NCBI GenBank assembly: GCA_016935885.1
Contig: JAFGQA010000099.1
Location: forward strand, 1 to 46,441
DNA from: Phycisphaerae bacterium
GTDB lineage: Bacteria > Planctomycetota > Phycisphaerae > UBA1845 > UTPLA1
Direction of reading: 5' to 3'
DNA length: 46,441 nucleotides
Notes under the pieces: model-generated
The model's input: the letters and a program-made list of their open reading frames with translations, nothing else
Told to the model about the DNA's origin: nothing
Databases searched by the model: none
Shown here: positions 7,620 through 16,551 of the stretch, piece after piece
How positions within the stretch are numbered: the first letter of the stretch is position 1
How the letters are laid out: every line of letters starts with the position of its first letter
Program-made: the position numbers and the translations under genes

Positions 7620-10600
7620 ATGAACATGAGCGGTGATTACACACCACGCGAGGTCGAAGCGAAGTGGCAGGCCTACTGGGACGAGCACAAGACGTTCCGG
7701 CAGCCGAATCCGGGCGATCCTGGTTTTGATTCGGGCAAAGGCAAGTTCTACGTGCTCGACATGTTCCCATATCCCAGCGGAGCCGGCCTGCACGTCGGTC
7801 ATCCCGAGGGGTACACGGCAACGGACATCATTGCCCGGTATCGGCGGATGCGCGGGGACAACGTGCTTCACCCGATGGGCTGGGATTCATTTGGTCTTCC
7901 GGCCGAGCAACATGCGGTGGAGACGGGGCAGCATCCTGCGACGACAACCGCCAAGAACATCACCACGTTTCGCCGCCAGATGAAGATGCTCGGCTTCAGC
8001 TACGACTGGGACAGGGAAATCGCCACGACAGCCCCGTCGTATTATCGTTGGACACAGTGGATCTTCCTGAAACTGTTCGGTAGTTGGTACGACGAGCAGG
8101 CGGATCGGGCCCGGCCGATAGCCGAGCTCCCCATACCGGCCGATGTGTCGGCGAAGGGCAAGCCGGCGGTCCGCGAATACGTAGACTCGCAGCGGTTGGC
8201 GTATCTCGCGGAAGTGCCGGTCAACTGGTGTCCCGCGCTTGGCACCGTCCTGGCCAACGAGGAGGTTACCAACGAAGGCCGTAGCGACCGTGGCAATCAT
8301 CCGGTCTACCGGCGACCGCTACGGCAGTGGATGCTGCGGATCACGAAGTACGCCCGGCGGTTGGCGGATGACCTGGAAGGGCTCGACTGGCCTGAGTCGA
8401 TCAAGCTGATGCAGCGGAATTGGATCGGGCGCAGCGAGGGGGCGGATGTCGATTTCAGGGTCGCTGGTTCGGGTGACGTGATGACGGTGTACACGACCCG
8501 GCCGGACACGCTTTTCGGCGCAACCTACATGGTCCTTGCGCCGGAACATCCCTTGGTGGAGAAGATCACTACGGCCGAGCAGCGCGGCGACGTCCAAAGA
8601 TACTGCGAAGCGGCGATGCGACGGTCGGATCTGGCCCGCACGGCAGAGGCCAAGGAAAAGACGGGGGTCTTCACTGGTGCTTACGCTCTCAATCCCGTCT
8701 GGCCGGAGGGCGATCTGCGGGCTCGGATTCCGATCTGGGTCGCCGACTACGTGCTGATCAGCTATGGTACGGGGGCGATTATGTGCGTGCCGGGTTCGGA
8801 TTGGAGGGACTATGACTTCGCACACGCCTTCAACCTACCGATCGTTCAAGTCGTATCGCCCAATTCGATTAAAGATGCTGCCCAGGGAATGTACACGCCA
8901 GACGATGATGTCGCCCTGTATGGCGAATCTACAGACGCCTTCGGACGCACCTATATCAAGATTGAGCGAGGCTGTTTTGCCGGTGAAGGGATAGCAGTCA
9001 ATTCTCCCAGTCTGATTTCGAGACAGTCCTGTGGCACCGGCGTCTCGCCGGTGAGTCCCGTGACAGAGCAAGAGCGCGCAACATGGCGTAATCTTCCGCA
9101 TATCCAAAAGGGTGGCTCGACGCATTTCATGACCTTCAGGGTCAAGCACGGGGAACTGAACCCTGAGGAACGGAACATTGCCCATGACGCCTGCGATTAC
9201 TGGCATGGCATAAAAGCCACGATCCATGCAGTCGTTGTGATGCCCGACCACGTACACTTGTTGGTGACACCGCACGAACTTGATAATGGCCAATGGGTTT
9301 CGTTGGGTGAACTGCTGCACAGTATCAAGAGCTACTCGAGCCATGAGATTGCCAAGTTGCGAGGTGAGCATGGATCGGTCTGGCACGACGAGTCCTTTGA
9401 TCGAATCGTTCGTGACGAATCAGAGTTCACCGAGAAACGGAAGTACATAGAGGCGAATCCCGTTACGGCTGGGTTGGTTGGCGATCCAAGCGACTATCGT
9501 TGGCTCACGCTCAGGCAGATTGGGTTCCAGGACACCGAACACCGGCGAGACGCCGGCGCCACAGGGTTGGCAGAGCACCGGCGAGACGCCGGTGCCACAA
9601 GCGAAGCGTGTGACATCAATGGCCTGCAATCAGCCGAAGCGAAGTCAAAGATCACCGCCTGGCTGGAAGAACGCGGCCAAGGCAAGGCGGCGGTCAATTA
9701 CAAGCTGCGCGACTGGCTGTTCAGCCGTCAGCGGTATTGGGGCGAGCCGTTCCCGATCCTGCACGGGCCGGACGGTGAGTTGGTGGCGCTCGACGAGTCC
9801 GAGTTGCCGCTGGCGTTGCCGGAGATCGACGACTATCGGCCGACGCCGGTGCCGGAAGGAAGCGACGAAATGCCTGATCCGCCGTTGGGTCGGGCGAGGG
9901 ATTGGGTGACGTGCCAGCGCCATGGCAAGACCTACCGGCGCGAGTTGAACACCATGCCCCAATGGGCGGGTTCCTGCTGGTACTACCTGCGATTCATTGA
10001 CCCGACCAACGAGGAGTCGTTTTGCTCGAAGGAGGCCGAGCAGTACTGGATGGGGACGAAGAGTCGAAGGGCTGAAACGTCGAGACTTCGAGACGCTGGA
10101 ACGGAGTCGGAAGACGGCGGCGCGATCGATCTGTATCTTGGCGGGGCCGAACACGCGGTATTGCACCTGTTGTACGCGCGCTTTTGGCACAAGGTGCTGT
10201 ACGATCTCGGCTATGTCTCGACGCCGGAGCCGTTCGCCAAGCTGTTCAACCAGGGCATGATTCGAGCGTTTGCCTACACGGACAGCCGCGGCCAGTACGT
10301 GGGCTATGAGGAGGTAGATTTCCGCGAAGACGGGGCCTACCTGAAGTCCAGCGGTGAGAAACTCACCGGCGCGATCGAGAAGATGTCCAAGAGCCTGAAG
10401 AACGTGATCAGCCCGGAGGAGGTCGTTAACGAGTACGGCGCGGATTCATTCCGGCTGTACGAGATGTTCATGGGGCCGTTAGATGCCAGCAAGCCGTGGA
10501 ACCCGCGCGACGTTCCTGGCGTTTTTCGGTTCCTGCAACGGGCGTGGCGCCTGGTCGCCGGCAACGAGCCTAGCGGGCTCTCGGCGATGATCGCCACCGG

Positions 10601-11090
10601 CCAGGTGAATCAGGACCTGGAGCGGGCCCTGCACAAGACGATCAAGAAGGTGACCGACGACATCGAGCGACTGGCGTTCAACACGGCGATCTCGGCGATG
10701 ATGGCGTTCGTCAACGAGGCCTATCGGGCCAAGGCGATCCACAAGGGCCAGGCCGAGCGGTTCGTGCTGCTGTTGTCGCCGTTTGCGCCGCACGTCGGTG
10801 AGGAACTATGGCAGCGCTTACGCGGTGACGGGTGGAAGGACAGCGTGGCGTACGAGCCATGGCCGACGTTTGATCCCGGGCTGGTTGTCGAGGAGCGAAT
10901 CGAGATTCCGATTCAGGTGAACGGGAAGCTCGTCGGGCGCGTGACCGTCGCCAAGGATGCGACGCAGGAGGACGTCGAGGCCGCGGCGATGGCGGATGCG
11001 AAGGTGGTCGCCAGGATCGGCGACAAGACAATCATGAAGAAGATTCACGTACGGGGACGGCTGTTGAATATCGTGGTCAAGAGCGCCTGA
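7620..11090 (+). CDS. leuS: Leucyl-tRNA synthetase with an in-frame RAYT transposase insertion
   Basis: LeuRS charges tRNA-Leu in the cytoplasm. This 1156-residue protein is ~250-300 residues longer than usual. Visible landmarks are HVGH (58-61), the CP1 editing domain with YTTRPDT (291-297) and the editing Asp in [10 protein letters not shown] (D394), [30 protein letters not shown], and KMSKS (921-925), followed by the tRNA-binding C-terminus. The excess length has two sources. Residues ~463-666, between GIAVNS and NGLQSAEAK just after CP1, are foreign and contain a REP-RAYT-REP unit. Residues ~812-834, before [11 protein letters not shown], derive from a GACGTTTCG-type repeat. The frame stays open through both. 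I chose ATG 7620 ([16 protein letters not shown], the normal LeuRS start) over the upstream TTG at 7587; ATG 7626 is also possible. A CYTH gene follows 24 bp downstream, probably co-transcribed. Whether the enzyme tolerates or splits the insertion is unknown. Confidence 0.97.
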   Translation: MNMSGDYTPREVEAKWQAYWDEHKTFRQPNPGDPGFDSGKGKFYVLDMFPYPSGAGLHVGHPEGYTATDIIARYRRMRGDNVLHPMGWDSFGLPAEQHAVETGQHPATTTAKNITTFRRQMKMLGFSYDWDREIATTAPSYYRWTQWIFLKLFGSWYDEQADRARPIAELPIPADVSAKGKPAVREYVDSQRLAYLAEVPVNWCPALGTVLANEEVTNEGRSDRGNHPVYRRPLRQWMLRITKYARRLADDLEGLDWPESIKLMQRNWIGRSEGADVDFRVAGSGDVMTVYTTRPDTLFGATYMVLAPEHPLVEKITTAEQRGDVQRYCEAAMRRSDLARTAEAKEKTGVFTGAYALNPVWPEGDLRARIPIWVADYVLISYGTGAIMCVPGSDWRDYDFAHAFNLPIVQVVSPNSIKDAAQGMYTPDDDVALYGESTDAFGRTYIKIERGCFAGEGIAVNSPSLISRQSCGTGVSPVSPVTEQERATWRNLPHIQKGGSTHFMTFRVKHGELNPEERNIAHDACDYWHGIKATIHAVVVMPDHVHLLVTPHELDNGQWVSLGELLHSIKSYSSHEIAKLRGEHGSVWHDESFDRIVRDESEFTEKRKYIEANPVTAGLVGDPSDYRWLTLRQIGFQDTEHRRDAGATGLAEHRRDAGATSEACDINGLQSAEAKSKITAWLEERGQGKAAVNYKLRDWLFSRQRYWGEPFPILHGPDGELVALDESELPLALPEIDDYRPTPVPEGSDEMPDPPLGRARDWVTCQRHGKTYRRELNTMPQWAGSCWYYLRFIDPTNEESFCSKEAEQYWMGTKSRRAETSRLRDAGTESEDGGAIDLYLGGAEHAVLHLLYARFWHKVLYDLGYVSTPEPFAKLFNQGMIRAFAYTDSRGQYVGYEEVDFREDGAYLKSSGEKLTGAIEKMSKSLKNVISPEEVVNEYGADSFRLYEMFMGPLDASKPWNPRDVPGVFRFLQRAWRLVAGNEPSGLSAMIATGQVNQDLERALHKTIKKVTDDIERLAFNTAISAMMAFVNEAYRAKAIHKGQAERFVLLLSPFAPHVGEELWQRLRGDGWKDSVAYEPWPTFDPGLVVEERIEIPIQVNGKLVGRVTVAKDATQEDVEAAAMADAKVVARIGDKTIMKKIHVRGRLLNIVVKSA
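9031..9598 (+). mobile_element. REP-flanked RAYT (Y1-type TnpA_REP) unit embedded in frame in leuS
   Basis: The unit is bounded on the left by one REP (9031-9053: GTGG then CACCGGCG-TCT-CGCCGGTG) and on the right by two inverted REPs (9540-9562 and 9576-9598). Between them a REP-associated tyrosine transposase domain is read in the leuS frame from about GTG 9060. It has the family opening [17 protein letters not shown], the HUH motif PDHVHLLV (H544 and H546 in LeuRS numbering), the conserved [14 protein letters not shown] segment, and the nucleophile Tyr in KYIEANPV (Y609). All catalytic residues appear intact. RAYTs are single-strand nucleases that recognise REP hairpins with a GTRG foot; the GTGG here fits. 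The REPs translate as CGTGVSPV on the left and HRRDAGATG on the right. Activity from within LeuRS is inferred only as a possibility. Confidence 0.93.
10053..10121 (+). repeat. Second in-frame insertion in leuS: degenerate GAAACGTC-type repeat
   Basis: Between YWM and the conserved [12 protein letters not shown] of LeuRS lie ~23 extra residues starting [16 protein letters not shown]. The DNA (CTGAAACGTCGAGACTTCGAG and flanks) resembles the reverse complement of the GACGTTTCG tandem array at 236-335. Its length is a multiple of three, so the synthetase frame is preserved. Confidence 0.6.
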
Positions 11091-11114
11091 CAACCGGCGG
11101 GTGACAACCGATCG

Positions 11115-11708
11115 ATGGCTATCGAACTGGAATGCACGGTGCGCGTGGAGTCGCTTGAAGCGATTCGCGAGCAACTGCTCGCGGCAGGCGCGAAATACAT
11201 CGGCCGCGTACTCGAGGACAATCGGCTGTTCGATCGCTCGGATGGCGCGCTGCGCGCCGGGGATTGCGGGCTGCGGGTCCGGTCAGTCCGTGTGATGGAG
11301 GGGCCAGATCAAGCGTCGACCTTGACCTACAAGGGGCCGCGAACGGACAGCGCGTTCAAGAGTCGCGACGAGATCGAAGTGGAGATCGGCGACACAGCGG
11401 CGATGGCGGGGATCCTGCGCGCCCTGGGTTACTCGGAGAGCGTCGTCTACGAGAAACGGCGCGAGAGTTGGATGCTGGGTGCGTGTCGGATTGAGCTGGA
11501 TGAGCTGCCGGAGTTGGGAGTGTTCGCCGAGGTGGAGGGCCCGACCGAGGCGGCGATTAGAGGCGTGCTTGAGACGTTGGGGCTTGTGAGGTCTGAGGAT
11601 CTCGAGCAGAGCTACGCTGCAATGGTTGCCAAGCACGGAGAAACCAGTGGATCGCGGCCCATCATGCTGCGTTTTGAGCATTCGCAACAGCGCGGCAAAC
11701 AGCTTTGA
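11115..11708 (+). CDS. CYTH domain protein (CyaB/triphosphatase-like)
   Basis: This 197-residue protein begins with the CYTH-type ELECTVRV strand (family consensus ExExK; the Lys is replaced here), followed by RLFDRSDGALRAGDCGLRVRS, LTYKGPR, the acidic strand DEIEVEIGD, VVYEKRRESW, and C-terminal CRIELDELPELGVFAEVEGP. These are the alternating charged beta strands of the triphosphate tunnel metalloenzyme fold. Members hydrolyse thiamine triphosphate or inorganic triphosphate, or act as class IV adenylate cyclases; the short CyaB-like bacterial form fits best but the reaction cannot be fixed. It lies 24 bp after leuS in the same direction and is probably co-transcribed. No strong Shine-Dalgarno is visible before ATG 11115. 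Confidence 0.88.
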   Translation: MAIELECTVRVESLEAIREQLLAAGAKYIGRVLEDNRLFDRSDGALRAGDCGLRVRSVRVMEGPDQASTLTYKGPRTDSAFKSRDEIEVEIGDTAAMAGILRALGYSESVVYEKRRESWMLGACRIELDELPELGVFAEVEGPTEAAIRGVLETLGLVRSEDLEQSYAAMVAKHGETSGSRPIMLRFEHSQQRGKQL

Positions 11709-11769
11709 CGCACCGCTCGCGATCGCTTGACGCGACGGCGCGAAGCCTCTACGTTCTGCGATCATCTAG

Positions 11770-11867
11770 CAGCCTGTGGTAAAAGGGAAAACAGCGGATC
11801 GGAAATGCCGTTCCTGACCGTAAAAACCACCGGCGAGACGCCGGTGCCACAGTTTTGCCACGGGCTG
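11770..11867 (+). repeat. CAGCCCGTGG-bounded structured element, copy 1
   Basis: A ~98-bp unit bounded by CAGCCTGTGGTAAAA and TTTTGCCACGGGCTG, which are inverted repeats of one another. Inside lie a small hairpin around GCGGATCGGAAATGCCG and a REP hairpin (CACCGGCG-AGA-CGCCGGTG) with its GCCAC tag. Other copies are at 28313-28411 (opposite orientation) and 34936-35033. The element would fold into a closed cloverleaf-like structure. Confidence 0.82.
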
Positions 11868-11969
11868 GTAGGGCTACCAGCCGTCAGCGTTCAGCTTTCA
11901 TCCCGGTGCCTTACGCCGATCTTGCTGAAAGCTGCAAGCTGACGACTTCTTCATAGGAGCCACCTCGCC

Positions 11970-12977
11970 ATGAACCTGGTCACCGGTGGAACTGGTCTGC
12001 TTGGCAGCCACATCGTGGAGCAGCTTCGCGGGTCTGACCGGCCGGTTCGCGTACTGGTCCGCCCCGGGACGGATGCGAACTGGCTGAAGAGTCAGGGAGC
12101 GGAACCGGTCGAGGGAGACTTGCTGGACCGGGCCTCGCTGGATTGCGCCTGCCAGGGCGTGCAGTGCATCTACCATGCCGCCGCTCGCGTCGGCGATTGG
12201 GGTCGCTGGCGCGATTTCGTGCGGACGACGATCGACGGCTCGTTCAACCTATTCGACGCGGCCGAGAAGGCGGGCGTGCCGCGGTTCATCCACATCAGCA
12301 GCATCAGCGCCTACGGTCACGTGAACAAGCCCGGCCTGGTCGTCGACGAGACCGCCCCACTGGGGGTCAAGGTCCACCGGTGGTCTTACTACACACGGGC
12401 CAAGGTGATGGTCGAGGAGGAGTTGTGGCGCCGCCAGGCCGCCGGCAACAAGGTGAAGTACACGGTGATCCGTCCGAGTTGGCTGTACGGCCCGCGCGAC
12501 CGGGCCACGATCGCCCGGCTGGTGGCGATGGTGCGCGACGGCAAGGCGAAGCTGTTGGGGTCAGGCGACAACCGACTGAACGTGGTCCACGCCGGCAACG
12601 TCGCCGAGGCCTGCATCCTGGCGGCGGACAACCCGAAGGCCGTCGGCCAGGCGTACAATTGCAGCAACGACGGCGAACTGACGCAGCGCCAGTATTTCAA
12701 CATGATCGCGGAGGCGATCGGCGCCAAGCCCGTGACCAAGCGCGTGCCGTACAAGACCGCATACTGTGCCGCGTTTGTCCTGGAGTGCATCGGACATCTG
12801 TTCCGGCTGAAGAAGCCCCCGATGATCACACGTTACGCCGTCTGGCTGATGGGCCGCGAGACCTTCTTCTCCGCGGAGAAGGCCCGCACGGAACTGGGCT
12901 GGAAATCGACCGTCGGGTACGCGGAGGGCATCCCCGCGACGATCCGCTGGTTTGAAGAGACCCAACGCGGTAAGTGA
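11970..12977 (+). CDS. NAD(P)-dependent epimerase/dehydratase (extended SDR)
   Basis: This 335-residue extended short-chain dehydrogenase/reductase has a nucleotide-binding TGGTGLLG at residues 5-12, the strand HISSISAYG (S110, S111) and the catalytic pair YTRAK (Y141, K145). The mid-region RPSWLYGPRDRATI is typical of sugar-nucleotide epimerases and of dihydroflavonol/sterol-type SDRs. NAD(P) is the expected cofactor; the substrate cannot be read from sequence. AGGAG lies ~13 nt before the ATG. The gene follows a non-coding segment with a structured repeat, so it probably has its own promoter. It is convergent with the LemA gene (39-bp gap, no clear terminator). Confidence 0.88.
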   Translation: MNLVTGGTGLLGSHIVEQLRGSDRPVRVLVRPGTDANWLKSQGAEPVEGDLLDRASLDCACQGVQCIYHAAARVGDWGRWRDFVRTTIDGSFNLFDAAEKAGVPRFIHISSISAYGHVNKPGLVVDETAPLGVKVHRWSYYTRAKVMVEEELWRRQAAGNKVKYTVIRPSWLYGPRDRATIARLVAMVRDGKAKLLGSGDNRLNVVHAGNVAEACILAADNPKAVGQAYNCSNDGELTQRQYFNMIAEAIGAKPVTKRVPYKTAYCAAFVLECIGHLFRLKKPPMITRYAVWLMGRETFFSAEKARTELGWKSTVGYAEGIPATIRWFEETQRGK

Positions 12978-13016
12978 GGCGATTGTCCCGAGCGAGCAGC
13001 CCGCCAAGAGCCCCCG

Positions 13017-13616
13017 TCAGAACTCGACCTCGGGCACTTCCTTCTCCGCTTTGTCTTCCAGTTCGTAGTACTCCTCGCGCCCGAAGCCGAACATGCCGGC
13101 GAAGATCACGTTGGGGAAGACCTGGATCGACTCGTTGAGCTGCCGGACACACTCGTTGTAGTGCTGCCGGGCGAAGCCGATCTTGTTCTCCGTGCTGGTC
13201 AGCTCCTCGGAGAGCTGCTGGAAGTTCTGGTTGGCCTTCAGATCGGGGTAGGCCTCCGACAGGGCGAGCAGCTTGCCCAAGGCGCCACCCAGGAAGCTCT
13301 CCGCCGCGGCGCTCTGGGCTGGACCCACCGCGGCGGCGTTGACGGCCTTGCCACGGGCGGCGATCACGTTTTCGAGCGTTTCCTTCTCGTGGCCGGCGTA
13401 GCCCTTGACGGTCTCCACCAGGTTGGGGATCAGGTCATGCCGCCGTTTGAGCTGCACGTCGATCTGCGACCAAGCCGCGCGGACCCGCGTCCGCAGCTTG
13501 ACGAGGCCGTTGTAAATACTGACGACCCACAAGATCAGAACGAGACACACCGCGCCGAGACCGATCGCGATGCCGACGCCGAGACCGAATGCCAGAATGG
13601 GCGTGACGTGGTTCAT
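13017..13616 (-). CDS. LemA family protein
   Basis: This 199-residue protein has one N-terminal membrane segment (residues ~8-36, GLGVGIAIGLGAVCLVLILW). The LemA signature follows: IYNGLVKLRTRVRAAWSQID, LKRRHDLIPNLVETVKGYA and ENVIAARGKAV. Next come the long helical region and a conserved tail, IQVFPNVIFAGMFGFG then EEYYELEDKAEKEVPEVEF. LemA proteins are membrane-anchored with a helical extracytoplasmic domain and no established activity. The ATG is preceded by GGAGG at 8 nt. No partner (DUF2207 or M48 protease), often linked to lemA, is next to it here. Confidence 0.94.
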   Translation of the reverse strand: MNHVTPILAFGLGVGIAIGLGAVCLVLILWVVSIYNGLVKLRTRVRAAWSQIDVQLKRRHDLIPNLVETVKGYAGHEKETLENVIAARGKAVNAAAVGPAQSAAAESFLGGALGKLLALSEAYPDLKANQNFQQLSEELTSTENKIGFARQHYNECVRQLNESIQVFPNVIFAGMFGFGREEYYELEDKAEKEVPEVEF

Positions 13617-13679
13617 TTACAGGCCTCCGCGGAGAGAATGGTCAGCGTGTTCAGGGCATGGAAGCTGTCTTGGGACCCT

Positions 13680-14150
13680 ATGTGGCACCGGCGCCAAAGC
13701 CGGTGCGGTCACGGGCGGGACACCCGTGACACACTTCGGTTGCGGCCGGAGTCCGCCCCGTGCCACAGTTCTGAAACAGCTTCCCAGCGATTTAGTGGTT
13801 CAAGGGAACAAACGCCAACTTGGCACTGCCTTTCACAAGTCCCGCAACTACTGGGCCGCCACCGCCACCGGTGGCGCTAACGACGCGGGCTTTGGCGCCC
13901 GTGCCACAACCCACCACGGGACACGCCGGTAAGCATACCGGCCGCCGCCTGGCGCGGCCATCGGAAAAGCGACGCCGGTTCAGAGGCTATTTCGGGGCTT
14001 CTGTGGCACCGCTGTCCCGTGTGGCACCGCCGCCGGGGCGGTGGAGCCGCGGGCTCTGGCGCCCGCGCCACGGTCTTTGGGAACAACGGGCCCCGGCACC
14101 CGTGCCACGGTCATCGAGCGACGCAGGCGAGACACCTGCGCCACAGTCCC
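13680..14150. repeat. Cluster of degenerate GTGGCAC/GTGCCAC palindromes
   Basis: This gene-free stretch holds a run of REP-like hairpins, most with a GTGGCAC or GTGCCAC tag. Examples are CACCGGCGCCAAAGCCGGTG near 13686, CACGGGCGGGACACCCGTG near 13710, a TGGCACCGCTGTCCCG segment and CGCAGGCGAGACACCTGCG near 14123. The loops and stems differ between units. I see no coding potential across the cluster. Confidence 0.65.
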
Positions 14151-14301
14151 GGGGCAGGCTTTCGGCTTCCATCAAGCGTGTGATGAGCCGCCCGCCGCCC
14201 GTTTCGGTGAATTCGATGGCTTGGCCAACCAGGTTGACCAGGATCTTCTGTAGGCGCGTCGGAGCGTACGGACGGGCCATTTGCCCGAAGTGATATGCTT
14301 C
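14146..14301 (-). pseudogene. Fragment of a sensor histidine kinase (HATPase N-box)
   Basis: On the minus strand the frame reads YAPTRLQKILVNLVGQAIEF followed by TETGGGRLIT. This matches the N-box of histidine kinases (consensus like RLRQILLNLVGNAIKFTE). Only ~50 residues survive: the sequence runs into REP-type repeats on the C-terminal side and has no kinase H-box upstream. The conserved Asn of NAIKFT is Gln-Ala-Ile-Glu here, so it is decayed. It is best read as a relic left among the repeats. Confidence 0.6.
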
Positions 14302-14514
14302 ATCGCACCTCTCGTTCAGGTTCCCACGTATGGCGCACCGTGAGGCTCGCAAGAGGACCGGCCCCCACGACGCCCACGACGCCGAAACAAGCGATTGCAC
14401 GGCTCCTGAAGCTGACGGGCAGACTGTCGGAAGGACGGCGCCTTTCAAGGCCCAGCGCGCACGCGGTTCGGCCTAGCGGCGACACGTGTGAGGAGGATTC
14501 ACACACCGCAGGTG

Positions 14515-14542
14515 TTGGAAAGCAAGAGACTTGTGGTACACT
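14515..14542 (+). promoter_or_regulatory. Probable promoter of tRNA-Thr(TGT)
   Basis: TTGGAA and TACACT are separated by 16 bp. The predicted transcript start is ~7 nt downstream of the -10, leaving a leader of about 16 nt before the tRNA at 14565. The match to a sigma-70 consensus is partial. Confidence 0.45.
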
Positions 14543-14564
14543 GAGAGGAGCGAAACGGAAGACC

Positions 14565-14637
14565 GCCGCCGTAGCTCAGTTGGTAGAGCAGCGGTTTTGT
14601 AAACCGCAGGGCATCGGTTCGAGTCCGATCGGCGGCT
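14565..14637 (+). tRNA. tRNA-Thr (anticodon TGT)
   Basis: A 73-nt cloverleaf with acceptor stem GCCGCCG/CGGCGGC, D arm GCTCAGTTGGTAGAGC, anticodon stem-loop GCGGTTTTGTAAACCGC with anticodon TGT, T arm ATCGGTTCGAGTCCGAT and discriminator T. CCA is not encoded. It reads ACA codons. It is the first of three tRNA-Thr genes within 1.9 kb. Confidence 0.95.
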
Positions 14638-14905
14638 GTCCTGTTTTTACGGGGGAAAACGCCGCTTGTTTCTTCTTGCAGGACCTTGCGCTTCTTTCGG
14701 GTCTCGGCGTTTCAGTTCAACCGAGTCCAGCGAAGTCCGTCCGTGCTGCTCAGTTTGCGCCAAGCAACACGCCAGACGTCCGACCTCCGCTGTCGCATGA
14801 TCCGTGCCCGTCGCGCGGGCCTTCTCGTGGCTCGGTTGGTTCAGGTCCTGCAGGCTGGCCAGCGCCGCCGCCTGATCCGCACCTACCGTGTGCGAGTAAT
14901 GGAAC

Positions 14906-14977
14906 AGCCGACGGTGGGATTCGAACCCACGACCTCAGCTTTACGAAAGCCGTGCTCTACCGCTGAGCTACGTCGGC
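14906..14977 (-). tRNA. tRNA-Thr (anticodon CGT), copy 1
   Basis: On the minus strand: acceptor GCCGACG/CGTCGGC, D arm GCTCAGCGGTAGAGC, anticodon arm CGGCTTTCGTAAAGCTG with anticodon CGT, T arm GTGGGTTCGAATCCCAC and discriminator T, 72 nt in all. It is identical to the copy at 16403-16474, and its 5' flank including a 130-bp repeat element is also duplicated there. Confidence 0.95.
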
Positions 14978-15052
14978 AAACCGCCGCTACACATGATTCC
15001 AGCTTTGCACCGGTTCGTCAAGGAGTTCGACGGTGGCTTTCCGCGGACGGGT

Positions 15053-15183
15053 CCGTGACACTTCCGGCGGCATTCGATTCTGGGTGCCACAGGCGGCTTG
15101 CTCGCCCGTGCGGCTTCGCCGGTGGACGTATGGGGCATACACACTGGCAGGCAAGCTGCCAGTGGCACACGCCTAGACTTGTG
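15053..15183 (+). repeat. GTGACA-bounded two-hairpin element, copy 2
   Basis: This copy lies ~75 bp upstream (in transcript terms) of tRNA-Thr(CGT) copy 1. The hairpin sequences match the other copies except for a CTCGCC variant in the first stem; the closing end is degenerate (TTGTGA). Confidence 0.8.
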
Positions 15184-15198
15184 ATACGCCCCACCCGT

Positions 15199-16044
15199 CT
15201 ACTTCTTGCCCGCTGTCTCTGTCGGGCGTGATGTCGTCTTCCTTTTGCCCGTTGTCTCGGTTGGGCGTGACGTTGCCTTGTTGGCCTGGTCGCTCGGTGG
15301 AATCTGGAATTGTTTATCAGGGCATTCGATATTGAGTTTCCAGTCCTTGAAGACGATGGACAACTCCATCTTTATTGTTGGCATTCCCTTGGGCATATCC
15401 GAAGTGTCTGGCTCTATCCGTCGGATCAGTGGCTTGTCGCTTGTATCCACAAACAGATACCAACCACCCTTGACGCTAGGGGCTATCTTCAGTTTGTGGC
15501 ATTCCACACCATCGATCTTCTGGCTGCCAAGATACGCCAGGCCGCCAGTGCTGGGCAACAACTCTGGATATGGATCGCTCGAAACGAGGGCTTCGATGAT
15601 AGAGATCGCAATCGACTCATGCGGCATGCATGGGGCTAAGTAATCCAAGCTCAGGTTGTCCAATCCACCGTCGCTTGGGGGAGTCCAGGTTCCGCTCTCG
15701 CCAGTCATTGGGTCTCTTGCGTAACAGGTTTTCCCATCATAGATAACGGTATGCCCCATAATGCTACCCCTGCTAATCAAAGCAAGCTTGTCAGGTTTCT
15801 TCACGGCAACTTGATGCTTCGTGTCATATTTCTGCTTAATCCCCGCCCCCTCGGCATCCATAGACATACGCATTTCCACGCTGAAGGATCGTAGCTCCTG
15901 TAGATGTTCCGCGAGTTTCCGCAGGACGGCTTGAGCTTTGGGATCCACCTGTTCTGGTTCCCCCCCCGCCGCAAGTTGGATTGGCAGGATGAAGACAGCG
16001 ATAAGGAATAGATGAAACGACCAGCTTCGGTAACGATGGTGCAT
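15199..16044 (-). CDS. Secreted DUF2092/LolA-like protein
   Basis: This is a 281-residue protein. ATG 16044 is chosen because GGAGG lies 7 nt upstream; the frame is open further upstream but without a better site. MHHRYRSWSFHLFLIAVFIL begins a clear signal peptide, likely cleaved near QLAAGG. The body has the DUF2092 pattern: helical AQAVLRKLAEHLQELRSFSV, VAVKKPDKLALISRG, VIYDGKTCYARDP, IDGVECHKLKIAP, WYLFVDTSDKPLIRRI and VFKDWKLN. This suggests a LolA/LolB-like beta barrel in the periplasm; the ligand is unknown. The tail carries two near-identical TSRPTET motifs in a basic region. The gene is bracketed by two copies of a tRNA-Thr(CGT)-plus-repeat segment, suggesting it arrived or was trapped during duplication. 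Confidence 0.82.
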   Translation of the reverse strand: MHHRYRSWSFHLFLIAVFILPIQLAAGGEPEQVDPKAQAVLRKLAEHLQELRSFSVEMRMSMDAEGAGIKQKYDTKHQVAVKKPDKLALISRGSIMGHTVIYDGKTCYARDPMTGESGTWTPPSDGGLDNLSLDYLAPCMPHESIAISIIEALVSSDPYPELLPSTGGLAYLGSQKIDGVECHKLKIAPSVKGGWYLFVDTSDKPLIRRIEPDTSDMPKGMPTIKMELSIVFKDWKLNIECPDKQFQIPPSDQANKATSRPTETTGKRKTTSRPTETAGKK

Positions 16045-16149
16045 AATCAGACCTCCGCAATGGCGATCCATCGTATCCATCCTGCCTGATCGAGACAAGC
16101 TGTTGACCTCCGTTCCACAGCGGAGGAAAACGGACGGCATCACGCTCTG

Positions 16150-16327
16150 CACATTTGTCCATCGCGGTATGTGCATCAAGCCGCGCTCCCCGAGCCGCCG
16201 CCAGGTCTACCCGGTGCACATCCGCCGTGTCGTAGTCCGGCAGGGTGTTGAGCGCCGGCGCGTCGGGCGCTTTGAGTGCCAGGAACGCCCGCAGGTCGTC
16301 CGCACTCTTCGGCGTCAAGGGCTGCAC
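16150..16327 (-). pseudogene. Coding-like remnant of unknown identity
   Basis: The minus-strand frame from GTG 16327 begins VQPLTPKSADDLRAFLALKA and continues to about AARGARLDAHT. G or C dominates the third codon position, as in real genes here, until about 16150, after which composition becomes random and the frame runs into the DUF2092 gene leader. It is truncated on both sides, between a duplicated tRNA segment and the DUF2092 gene. I do not recognise the family. Confidence 0.3.
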
Positions 16328-16402
16328 CGCGCCCTTGCGATTCTTTGTTGCGGATAATTCAAGTTGGTGAGAATGCCGGCAATGACAAGGGGGTGGTGAA
16401 AC

Positions 16403-16474
16403 AGCCGACGGTGGGATTCGAACCCACGACCTCAGCTTTACGAAAGCCGTGCTCTACCGCTGAGCTACGTCGGC
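16403..16474 (-). tRNA. tRNA-Thr (anticodon CGT), copy 2
   Basis: Identical over all 72 nt to the copy at 14906-14977. The upstream flank (to about 16681) is also near-identical to that of copy 1, while the 3' flanks diverge within a few bases of the tRNA. Confidence 0.95.
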
Positions 16475-16551
16475 AAACCGCTGCCACAGATGATTCCAGC
16501 TTCGCACCGGTTCGTCAAGGAGTCTGACGGTGGCTGTCCCCGGGCCGGGTG

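Noticed and set aside
9031..9598. The leuS insertion as an intein
   Set aside because: No splice-junction Cys/Ser at the start with terminal His-Asn, and no Hint-domain blocks; the content is a REP-flanked RAYT.
9031..9598. The leuS insertion as a frameshift-causing disruption (pseudogene)
   Set aside because: The frame is continuous on both sides and all LeuRS motifs are intact.
13680..14150. CRISPR array
   Set aside because: Units are palindromic but irregular in length and spacing, with no constant repeat or spacer size and no cas genes in the window.
14881..14990. Plus-strand peptide TVGFEPTTSALRKPCSTAEL as a conserved protein motif
   Set aside because: It is the antisense translation of tRNA-Thr(CGT) and recurs at 16403 for the same reason; it is a well-known spurious hit.
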